Shown here piece by piece: positions 1 to 8,049 of a DNA stretch of 10,256 nt. The stretch is from Fomitopsis serialis (lineage: Eukaryota; Basidiomycota; Agaricomycetes; Polyporales; Fomitopsidaceae). A program made the position numbers and the translations under genes. How positions within the stretch are numbered: position 1 is the first letter of the stretch; the number at the start of each line of letters is the position of its first letter. Below the pieces are notes generated by a model. The model was not told the origin of the DNA and ran no database searches. It worked only from the letters and a program-made list of their open reading frames with translations. Location of the stretch: the NCBI RefSeq assembly GCF_022376445.1, contig NW_025955764.1:1-10256 (forward strand), read 5' to 3'.

Positions 1-1299
1 TTCTCCCCGAGAGCCCCCGGTTCCTAGCTATGAAGGGTCGTGACCAAGAGGCGCTGCTTGTACTCGGTCGGCTTCATGCACACGGGGACATCACGGACCC
101 CTTCGTCGTGAGCGAACACTTGGAGATCCTCGAACAGGTGCGCGTCGAGCGCGAGGAGACGCGCGACGTCTGGAGGCAGCTCTTCGGCATCCCAAGCAAC
201 TTCAGACGTCTCGTCCTCGGCGTCGCCATCCAGTTCAGGTACGGCACACACATCCTGTCTTGCCGTGTCAGCAATTCAGGCTGACTTCCTCGCCGCCTCC
301 AGCATTCAAATGACCGGCGTGAGCTGCATCCAATACTACGCGCCGACGATCTACGCGAGCATCGGGATCGACACCTCGACCACGCTCGGGCTGCAGTCCG
401 GCAACTCCGTGATTGCGCTCATCGGCGAGGTGCTGTGCATCTGGTACATCGACCGGCTCGGCCGGCGCAAGGTGTTCGTGTGGGGGAACGCGCTGTGCGG
501 GCTGACGTTCGTCGTCGGGACGATCATCATCGCGCGCTTCCCCGCGGGCTCGAATAACCCGAACGCGAGCAGGGCGTTCGTCGCGATGACGTGGTTGGTG
601 AGCTTGTGGCGGTTCTTTTGTTTTGTGAGAGTATGCTTACTCGGAAGCAGTTCAACTTGGTGTTCTCGGCGTGTTGCGGACCTCTGTCGTGGGCGGTATG
701 TCTATGTATATGCAATCGTTGTCGCTCTACGTCTCATCGAGGGTGTTGTGTAGATTCCTGTCGAGATGTTCAACAGCGCAACTCGCGCTAAAGCTACAGC
801 GATCACGTCCTCCGCCGCATGGATCTCAAACTGTACGTTATGCATCCGTGCACCCTTGTACCTTTGTCCTGACTCCTGGCAGTCATGATCGCGCAAGTCA
901 GCCCTCCCGCATTCACCACAGTCGGTAAGTCCCCTGCACAGCGGACCGCGATTCAGTCGCGGTTCTGACTGCGCGTGATCCAGGCTGGAAGTTCTACCTC
1001 ACCTTCGCGATCTGCGGCTTCACGAACGCGCTCTTCTTCTGGGCCTTCCTCCCCGAGACGAGGGGCATCCCCCTCGAAGGTATGTGTCTCCTCCGATCCT
1101 CCTCGACACTATCCTCACAGCGCACGACACAACAGAGCTCGACAGCTACTTCGAGAGCGTGCCGGTCTTCGTTCCTGGCTCGCACGTCGCGCTCAAGGAC
1201 CCCAATGAGCGCGAGGCGGAGCTCTATGAGGGCAAGGTGCACGTCGCGGGCGCACCAGTTCAGGAGAAGATGGATAACGAGGAGATCGAAAAGGTGTGA
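1..1299 (+). CDS. MFS sugar transporter (sugar porter family), C-terminal part, 5' end outside the window
   Basis: This is a plasma-membrane hexose-type transporter of the major facilitator superfamily; its substrate cannot be told from sequence. Exons are 3-238 (frame starts at base 3), 303-597, 651-695, 754-832, 883-924, 984-1079 and 1136-1299, ending in TGA. Introns are 50-64 bases, all GT-AG, and all phases agree, giving 318 visible residues. Family signatures in order are PESPRFL after TM6, MTGVSCIQYYAPTIY in TM7, the loop motif DRLGRRKV between TM8 and TM9, GPLSWA in TM10, and PETRGIPLEE after TM12. A hydrophilic tail of about 50 residues, rich in Glu and Lys, follows and is probably cytoplasmic. 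The TM10 segment has Cys-Cys before GPLSW where fungal relatives usually carry Trp-Gly. The whole N-terminal half (TM1-6) lies to the left of the window. The assignment to the sugar-porter family is secure. Confidence 0.93.
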
Positions 1300-1548
1300 G
1301 AGCTCGGTTGTTCGGGATGCGGTGGTCACCCTCTCTGCCCGGGTTTGTGGGTATGATGCACTAGGCTGTAGGGCCAAAGATGTACGATAGTGCTGCGTTG
1401 ACGACAATACATTTCCTCGCTAGCTTTTCGGAGAGAACCCCGCTACTTCCGAGACCGCTGATTGTTTGTGCAATGTTTTTGCGGGTTGTTCAAAGTGGGC
1501 GGTCTATTCCCGAGCATAACCTACCCGACATACCTTCTCTTGCTTCCC
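1300..1548. other. Intergenic: transporter 3' flank and tRNA downstream flank
   Basis: These bases lie between the transporter stop codon and the tRNA terminator. The stretch should hold the transporter's 3' untranslated region. No clear polyadenylation signal, repeat or further reading frame stands out. Confidence 0.5.
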
Positions 1549-1554
1549 AAAAAA
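1549..1554 (-). terminator. Pol III terminator of tRNA-Leu
   Basis: A run of six A on the + strand reads as TTTTTT on the tRNA strand. It lies 20 bases past the mature 3' end of the tRNA, as expected for RNA polymerase III termination. Confidence 0.8.
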
Positions 1555-1574
1555 TTACAAGGACAACGTAATAT

Positions 1575-1663
1575 GACAAGAGCGAGATTCGAACTCGCGC
1601 CCTTTCGGACTGGATGGAGGTATAACCTGATTCCAGCGCCTTAGACCGCTCGGCCATCTTGCC
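1575..1663 (-). tRNA. tRNA-Leu, anticodon CAG, with a 10-base intron
   Basis: The minus strand folds into a complete class II cloverleaf. The 7-bp acceptor stem pairs GGCAAGA with TCTTGTC (one G-U pair). The D arm is closed by GCC/GGC, the anticodon stem by CTGGA/TCCAG, a long variable arm of about 11 bases is present, and the T arm has GCGAG/CTCGC around TTCGAAT. The anticodon CAG sits at 1627-1629 and reads the CUG codon. An intron follows position 37 at 1616-1625 (TTATACCTCC). Its CCT can pair with the AGG of the anticodon loop, as in eukaryotic pre-tRNA bulge-helix-bulge structures. Removing it leaves a normal 7-base loop and a 79-base tRNA. CCA is not encoded, as usual in eukaryotes. The internal A and B boxes are present in the D and T arms. 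Confidence 0.95.
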
Positions 1664-1687
1664 ATGGGTCAGGTTGCGTAAATAGCT

Positions 1688-1697
1688 GTATATATAC
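1688..1697 (-). promoter_or_regulatory. TATA element upstream of tRNA-Leu, inside a 14-base palindrome
   Basis: The sequence CTGTATATATACAG at 1686-1699 is a perfect palindrome. Its TATATATA core lies about 25 to 34 bases before the mature tRNA 5' end. Upstream TATA elements at this distance are used by Pol III at tRNA genes of some fungi, fission yeast being the known case. That role here is inferred from position. Confidence 0.5.
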
Positions 1698-1699
1698 AG

Positions 1700-2143
1700 T
1701 CAGGTTGTCACGACGTCGGCTGCCATGGAAGGCTACATGAGGCACCTTCGTAAGTACATCGTCTTACTCAGGTCCTACTTCAGCTTCAAGCACTGGCAGC
1801 TGTAATTATGAACTTGGCACATGGAGCGCTGCAGAGTCGTAGAACAAATGTTTCAGTTTGATTTTGTAGCTTCTATACTATCCGCGAATAAGTACATTGT
1901 ACGTAGATCCTGGTGTCCGTGTAGGAGAAAAGGTGATACTACATGCAGTCACAAGCTCATTAGCCAAATTGTGCGAGCAGTGTGTTGGTCAATAAGTATT
2001 ATAGGGCAGTGTCCGTAGAGTTCAGTCCATCCGAATGAGCGTATATATCACCGTGAACGAGTTTTCGTAGAGAGCGCGTAGAGAGCCGGGGAAATGCCTG
2101 CGCGGGCGCCGCCCAAGGGGGCGTGGTCGGCTCGTGAGGTGTT
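1700..2143. other. Intergenic: no gene seen
   Basis: This AT-richer stretch lies upstream of the tRNA and downstream of the unknown gene at 2144-2813. It should contain the latter's 3' untranslated region. The short open frames here show no recognisable protein character. Confidence 0.5.
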
Positions 2144-2813
2144 TTAATCTTGACGGTCGAGAATGGTCATCAGCCCTGGCACGCCGCGCGCGCGATCGAT
2201 AGAGGGTGGCAGCTGCGGGTCGGGGCGGTCCGAGCGGGCGGCGGAGGCAGAGTAGTGGACCTGTGAAGCACGGCGGTGAGCAGACGCACATACGCGGAGA
2301 ACCGACCGCACGCACATGGACTTTGAACGCCCTGCCGTCGTGCCGCGGGCCGCATACATGACACGACCACCTACAAGCAATGCACAACGTCAGTCACACA
2401 TACGCCCACAACGCGAAAGGAGCTACGCACTGTTCATCCACGAGGACGTTCGCGCCGATCAGCTGGGCCTCCTCATACAGCGACGCCCGCGCGAGGCGGA
2501 CGAGCTTCGCAGCATCAACGCCGTCTCTGCACTCAAACGTGTCCTCCCGCTCGAGCGGCACCCGCTTCGTGGAAAGCACCCCCTCTCCCCAGAACCGTGC
2601 GTCCGTGAAGGGCTCGTCGCCCGAGTCGCTGCGGATGTGATTCTGCGCAGCGCGTTTGCGGTGACGGCGCAGGCGGACGATAAGGCTCGCGACGTCGGCC
2701 ATGGACTTGAGGGGCATGATGGCGAAGCTTGTGAGAGACGGCGAGGGCGAGCGAGAGAAGCGGGCGCGGAGGGGCGAGGACGGCGGGGTCGAGACGGAGG
2801 TGGGGAAAGACAT
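2144..2813 (-). CDS. Unknown short protein with a C-x-x-C motif, three exons
   Basis: Exons on the minus strand are 2813-2431, 2370-2316 and 2260-2144 (TAA). Introns of 60 and 55 bases begin GTGCGT and end in AG, and all phases agree, giving 184 aa. The first 32 residues are rich in Ser, Pro and Arg with no acidic residue, so they could be a mitochondrial presequence. A start at Met33 (MPLKSMADVASL) is the main alternative. Next come a basic helical stretch (VRLRRHRKRAAQ, about 46-57), an acidic middle, and an Ala-rich helix ending ANVLVDEQ at 128. Then W-S-C-H-V-C-G-P (129-136), a possible half zinc site, and a basic tail with YSASAARS and GVPGLMTI. From memory, this C-terminal layout resembles uncharacterised Agaricomycete proteins; I know no function. 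The joined exons read smoothly across both junctions, which is the main support. Confidence 0.72.
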
Positions 2814-2891
2814 CGCGGCGCTGGCAAAGAGAGGCTCGAAGAAGAAGAATGGAGGGAGAGATGGGAAAGGTGCGAAGCGGGAGCTGCGATG

Positions 2892-2898
2892 ATATAAT
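2892..2898 (-). promoter_or_regulatory. Candidate TATA box of the unknown gene
   Basis: The minus strand reads taattatatc here, about 80 bases before the proposed ATG at 2813. It sits in the spacer of an inverted repeat, ATGATA-TAAT-TATCAT (2889-2904). Spacing suits a TATA box with a roughly 50-base leader. No other evidence supports it. Confidence 0.35.
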
Positions 2899-2904
2899 TA
2901 TCAT

Positions 2905-3576
2905 TTGAATCCTATTCCGTGATCATCATCCGCCGCGGCCGGCGCTACATACGTTCGGCCGCAATCAATCTGCATGGATCGTAGCCACGCCCAACGCCAC
3001 GCCTCTCTGCAGCGCCCAGGCGCTTCCGCCCCTGTGTCTGCCGCCCATCCGCATCCGCCGCAATTACACCGCAGCTCAGCTGCAGGTTGAAAGCAACATT
3101 TGACTCTCGTGCGTGGCCGTGAAAGTCAAGCGCAGCCCTCTGGGTACGCAGTCTCCGTTGCCGACCAAAAGGAGGTACTTCCGTTCTTGAAGGGGCTTCG
3201 CAAACCAGCGGTCTATCAGACGGGCTAGAACTCCCGATGTCCCCGGCAGAACTGCCCACCTTTAAAGGACCTTAGCGAACAACATGCGGCAAACATGCCT
3301 CTCTCGACCCAGGGAGCCCGTTCCTTACGAAAACTGGCGGATTTGAAGGTCGCAAGCCAGAGTCCTTAACAAACAGAAATAGACATTTTGGGCCAACGCC
3401 TGATTCTCCGTCCAGACATACGCATTGATTGGCAACCATGGCCAGATCCGTATCCAGGCATCTCAATAGTGAGAGTACTTGGCTTGGTCGTCACCTGGGA
3501 CGGCTGTTGCATCATTACGACGCACCACGCTGAGGGGACTCTGCAACAACAGGCGCAGTCTAGAACATGTCGCTCC
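2905..3576. other. Intergenic: between the unknown gene and the helicase stop codon; no gene seen
   Basis: This stretch holds the 5' flank of the unknown gene and the 3' flank of the helicase gene, both on the minus strand. Open frames on both strands (minus 2945-3259 and 3366-3692, plus 3388-3636) show no recognisable motif or consistent splice structure. A small palindrome, CCTTTAAAGG, lies near 3260. Confidence 0.45.
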
Positions 3577-6561
3577 TCACTCGGCAATCCCTCCCCATTC
3601 CTCAAACTCCTCTTTGACAGGAGCCTTCGATTTTGACTTGCGTATCTTCGCCGCGACGAGGTCACTCCCTGCCTCAACCTTTTGCAGCCCAACCATCGTC
3701 TCGTTGACTACAGGGCAAGATCAGAACGAGACCACAAATACTGAGCATAATGAAGACGTACAATTCCCCGTGAGCATATCATCCGCGATGGACACGGCGC
3801 CCGACGTGATGTACCGCGTCGACACGCCACGCGCGACGAGCGGCTGCGCGAGCAATCCCTTGAGCTTGGCCTTCAGACCAGCGACCTTCGCGTCCGAGGA
3901 TTTCCGTTGCGCTTTCGACGGGACGCTCTCCTGCTCGTCTCTGAACGGCCTTGAAATCAGCACCAAGTTGCGTCTGGAAAATATGCACTCACGTCTCCAG
4001 CCCCGAATCCAGCTCGATCTCCATCGCCTCCGCCGCCTCCTTCAGCCAGTTGATGTCATGCTTCTCCTTCCTGACCTTATGCTGTGCTACGTCGATCTCC
4101 CGCGCGAGCTGCACCCGCGCCTTCAGCCTGTCCAGCATATACAGCTCCACCGGCATCTCCGGGATCTCGTCCTCCTCTGTAGCCGTCCGACGCTCTATCA
4201 GTCATCAGCACGCCAAACAACGGTGAGGCAGACGCACCCCTCTTGAGGCTGCCCATGAGCGCGCGGACGACCCGCCGCTCGTCCGGCGCAACCATGAGCA
4301 GGCTGAAGCCCTTGCGCGCGGCGCGTGCGGTTCGCCCGTTGCGGTGGACGTACGCGTCGGCGGTGCGCGGCACTTGGTAGTGCACCACGTGGTCGACGGC
4401 GGGGACGTCTAGTCCGCGCGCAGCGACGTCGGTCGCGAGGAGGACGCCGCGTGCTGTCGACTTGAACCTGCGGCGTAGGTTAGTGGGCGGTCGTATGCGA
4501 AGGGGATTGATAAAAGGCAGAGACGCACCGGTCGAGGTTCTTGAGTCGTTGTCTCTGCTCGAGCTGCGAGTGGAGGGGGAAGGCGGGGATGTCGAGGAGG
4601 GACATGGTCGGAAGGAGCCGCCGGATGCCGTCGATGGAGGAGAGGAAGACGAGCGTGCGGCCGGGGTAGCGCAAGAGGAAGTAGTACAGATACGCGTCCT
4701 ATGCATGGCGTTCAGGTCGAAATCAGCTTACGAGGAAGCGGGCGAACGTGTAGACGGACCTTGTCGCCCGAGAGACACCCGATCTTGCTCTCCTGCAAAG
4801 TGGCGACGGCACCGCCCTCCGGCGCGATGTCGATCACCGCAGGTGTAGGATCCCGGAAGTCGAGCCTCATCAGGAGATCGTCTACAACTCGTGTCAGGAA
4901 GCTATGTCGAGAGGTGCTACCGAACGCCAGTGCATACCGAGTGTAGATGCAGGCTTGCCCTTCTTCCGCCTATTCGATCTCGAGGGCCTCTTGAGGTTCT
5001 TTTGAAGGTCCTTACTGAGTGTAGCACTGAACACGAAGGTCTGCATCTCGCCCTCTACACCCGCCTTGCTGTCTTCCGCCTCTCCGGCTTCGTCTTCGTC
5101 ATCTTGCGAGCCAGACGTGGGCTCGGGCTCGATCTCATCATCCCTGAAATCGCATAAATGTCAGGAGGCGGGTGAGGAGACGAAGGAATTGGGGTGTTTA
5201 CTTGCTTTGACGGAGCGTGAGCCGGAGGATGTTCTCCATCTCGGCAAAGTGCCCCGTCTCGATCATCCGGTCCGCCTCGTCCAGCACGAGGAACCGGAGC
5301 TTCTCGATCTGACCTGCGAGCTCGTCGTCCTGCAGCACGCGACGTCGCTCAGCTGAGCGCTAACGTGGTACGAGGAATGGACTGTACCTCTTGTATGATG
5401 TCCCACAGCCGGCCGGGCGTCGCGACGAGCACGTCGACACCGCGCGAGAGAAGCCGGCGCTGCTTCTGTGCGGACATCCCGCCGACAATGGCAGCGACGC
5501 TCACTGGGGGTGGGCCGCTCCGCTGCTTCGCTTCCTCGCTGGTCGCCGTCTTCTTCTCCTTGCTCTTACCCTTCTGTTTCCCGTTTACCTTGCCCTTGCC
5601 CTTCCCTTTGGGATTGGCGGAGGGAAGCTCAGGCTCATCCTCTTCTCGCTTGACGTCGACTGACGGGACGTTGACGGGGTTCAGACACGCATTCAGGTGG
5701 GAGGAGACCTGCAGCGCGAGTTCGCGGGTGGGTGTGAGGACGAGCGCTCTGACGGGTCTGCGCTCTTTGACTGATGAAACAGAGACGGATGCATGTTTGA
5801 GAAGGTGGTCGAGGATGGGCAGGCCGTACGCGAGGGTCTTGCCGGAGCCCTGTAAAAGCACAGATGGGTTCATGTGGGCAGATGGATGGAGACGCACGTA
5901 CTGTTTCTGCGACACCGACGACGTCCCTGCCCGAGAGGGCGAGCGGGAGCGCTTCGGCTTGGATAGGCGTTGGGCGAGTAAAGTGTTGCGCATACAAGGC
6001 CTTGGCGAGTTGTTGGTGAAGGGAAAAGGGCGACCAGTCGGGGAGCATGGTCTCGGCTGTGAGGAGTGCTCGGCAGGTGAGAAGTTGTAATATAGTAGTA
6101 GGGGAGTTGCCTACCATCGAAAGGTGCTTCCTCCACCCGTACAACCTCCTCCTTTGGTGTGGATGCATTCCGAGCGGGAGACGTAGAAGATTCCGCAACC
6201 GGTTCCTCAGCCGCAGGCACATCTTGCACGTCCGCTACATTGTTTCCTTCATCCACGATTGCTCCTGCAACCTAGCACGTCTCTTCATCCATCCATCCGT
6301 ATTCTTTGTGCCAACACGACTCACCTTGAACTTTACGATCTTCCCTGCCTCCGTCTCCTCATACACAACCTCCACATCAGAGACCTCCTCCAGCTCAAGC
6401 ATTCCGTCAAATGCTCCCGCAGCACTGGTTTCTCTCGGACGTGCGACAGCCTTCCATGGGAGCTCGTCGACGGAGAGGTGGGCCGTCTTCGCCTTCTTGC
6501 GGGCGGCGAGTTTGGAGGGCTTGACTTTGCGCTTTGTGCCCGCGACGATTTTTGAAGCCAT
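3577..6561 (-). CDS. MAK5: ATP-dependent RNA helicase MAK5 (DDX24 type), DEAD-box, 12 exons
   Basis: This is a nucleolar DEAD-box helicase; MAK5 in yeast acts in 60S ribosomal subunit assembly. Exons on the minus strand are 6561-6325, 6271-6115, 6056-5902, 5849-5388, 5329-5202, 5143-4938, 4881-4760, 4698-4529, 4467-4238, 4194-3993, 3940-3762 and 3707-3577 (TGA). All eleven introns (43-61 bases) are GT-AG and every phase fits, giving 792 aa, close to the roughly 770 of yeast Mak5. Motifs are Q motif FTRPTPIQ before 180, GSGKT 184-188, PTRELALQ 223-230, a Lys/Gly-rich insert around 264-283, TPGRL about 327-331, DEAD 354-357, SAT 419-421, ARGLD 562-566 and HRNGRTARA 587-595. ARA after GRT in place of the usual GR is typical of this subfamily. 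The N-terminus is basic ([16 protein letters not shown]), suited to nucleolar targeting, and carries the Mak5-like WKAV segment. The C-terminus ends [11 protein letters not shown] at 6561 is preferred over an open in-frame extension to 6738, because the basic sequence right after it is how family members begin. Confidence 0.95.
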
Positions 6562-6607
6562 AGTCACAGAGAACGGGACAGCAATGTTGGAATCTGAGGC
6601 CAGGCCC

Positions 6608-6613
6608 TTATAA
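6608..6613 (-). promoter_or_regulatory. Weak candidate TATA-like element of MAK5
   Basis: TTATAA lies about 47 bases upstream of the MAK5 start codon, followed by GGG on the coding strand. It is palindromic and short, so it may be chance. Confidence 0.2.
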
Positions 6614-6999
6614 GCGTGTTCAAACTGGCAAGTAGACGGTCGAATGTGAGCAGGTAAGTAGTACTGGGTACCAACTGCTGGCAGTGGGTACGGTACATTT
6701 TGCGATCGTAGATCGAGATCTTGTGGTAGCGCGACCACGTGATCTGTGCATCTGGATCTCAGTGGCGCCAGGCGGTCAGCGCTTCAGCACCGAGTGACGA
6801 GTCGTCGCAACTTCAAGTTGGTAAACCACCACCACCGGTACCGAACTCGATATCTTGAATCTTATGGACGTGCAGGGATGGACGACTTCACATTACTTTT
6901 CTCTGGGATACTCTAGCTTGTTTCTCCCACCCCTGCCAGCGTGTGCTCCCAGCCTGATCTCACCAAGCGACGACGCGCCGACACCGTAGCTTCAATCCG
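6614..6999. other. Divergent intergenic region between MAK5 and the disrupted gene at 7000
   Basis: This should contain the MAK5 promoter on the minus strand and, if the plus-strand gene was ever active, its promoter. A pyrimidine-rich tract (cttttctctgggatactc, then tttctcccacccctgcc) lies about 60-105 bases before the ATG at 7000, as is common near fungal transcription starts. No other element is clear. Confidence 0.4.
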
Positions 7000-8001
7000 A
7001 TGATGATGCTAAACAAGAGCGAGACCAGCGCAGCGCGCCGCCTGCTTCAGTGCACGGGGCTCGGGCTCTACCCGAACGACATCTCGTCCAAGTTCGCGCC
7101 GCGGGCGACCCGCGCACAGGGCAGTCGTGGACCAGGTCGCGCACTGGTGTGAGACGCAAGGGAGTGAGGACAAGGTGGAGTGAGTCCCAATCTTGTACTT
7201 GTATGAGGCGCGTCTGCCGGAGCAGAGTTGCAGCTATTCGCAATACTAGAGCGATCGTACATATATATGGCCGGGGCTTCCTTGCGGACTTTGAGACCGC
7301 TTTGCTCTCGCTGGAGTGCCGTAGCCATTGCCATTGCAGGGCAGCTGCAACAGAAGGCTGATAAATTGGCGTTCCGATCATATGTACATCGCTCGGGGGT
7401 GCTCACTCATACGCCTGAAAGAGAGAATACGCATGTTGATGCAGATGGCATGTCCCAGAGATCGTCAAAGGCTCTGCAAAGCGTCAGGTAAGTGTCTGGA
7501 GGATGATACGAAGCAGCAGCATTGCGAATGCGACCGACTATGTGTTCATACCACTGCTTTTGCTTCGGCATATCTGGTTCTAAATGTGATAATTGCCTTT
7601 CTAACGTCTTGCTAGTCAGACTGGGGACACATGCTTTTCACTGAACCCACCATTAGTCGGTCTCTCATTGTCATGATCATGCCGGAGCCCTGCAACTGCG
7701 AAAACTACTCGCACCACGACTACGACACCATGACCAGGTGACAAGCCGATCGCATTATGTTCCTCAATGAGTCACCTATCTGCACAAGGCATGGGACAGG
7801 GAAGATGACCCCGTCTGGTACGTTACAGACTGCTTCCGGTTGTGACTTTAAATTGTTCTCTCACCTACTCTCATCTAGACCTATACCACGCCTAACCGCG
7901 GCTTCGGAGTCGACTCCGCCCTTCTCCCGGGTGTCGACAAGCCCATAGAGAGGACTCGGAGCGGGTGGCCATCTGGGCACCTATGTATCTCAACACTATG
8001 T
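7000..8001 (+). pseudogene. Disrupted, unidentified spliced gene
   Basis: Several protein-like segments lie on one strand with splice-like signals but in clashing frames. They are: (a) 7000-7146, starting MMMLNKSETSAARRLLQC and ending just before GTGTGAG; (b) 7382-7487, a basic helical segment with LIRLKERIRMLMQM, followed by GTAAGT; (c) 7620-7737, starting WGHMLFTEP and containing MPEPCNCENYSHHDYDTMT, joined to (b) in phase by an intron 7488-7619 with a CTAAC branch site; (d) 7789-7817, WDREDDPVW; (e) 7879-7950, YTTPNRGFG and ALLPGVDKPI; (f) 7950-7998, EDSERVAIWAPMYLNTM. Segment (d) is out of frame with (c) for the only visible splice sites. Segments (d) and (e) cannot be joined without a stop. 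Segment (f) is shifted two bases from (e) at an extra AG near 7949-7952. I do not recognise the family. A live gene with unusual splicing or assembly errors is the alternative. Confidence 0.45.
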
Positions 8002-8049
8002 ATGCAATTCGTTCTACCGCAAAACATCAAGACCGTACGCACCTGCAAC

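Noticed and set aside
994..1407. 137-codon open frame on -
   Set aside because: It lies antisense to the last transporter exons and extends into the 3' flank; no motif is seen.
2316..2897. 193-codon open frame on + rich in Arg, Glu and Gly
   Set aside because: It is the complement of the minus-strand unknown gene. Its charged low-complexity character is typical of a shadow frame, while the minus strand has matching splice sites and motifs.
3479..4246. 255-codon open frame on +
   Set aside because: It overlaps the C-terminal exons of MAK5 in antisense, runs through that gene's introns, and has no recognisable domain.
5365..6090. 241-codon open frame on + across the MAK5 helicase domain
   Set aside because: It is antisense to exons 3 and 4 of MAK5, which carry unmistakable helicase motifs. 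The low-complexity Ser/Phe/Pro-rich translation is the complement of GC-rich codons.
6272..6324. GGAT repeat (about four units) as a regulatory microsatellite
   Set aside because: It is short and fully inside MAK5 intron 1; nothing suggests a function.
6047..6613. 188-codon open frame on +
   Set aside because: It is antisense to MAK5 exons 1 and 2 and reads across their introns.
6562..6738. In-frame N-terminal extension of MAK5 up to an ATG at 6738
   Set aside because: The extra residues show no Mak5-like features. The ATG at 6561 is directly followed by the basic nucleolar-type N-terminus, and the 5' region looks like promoter.
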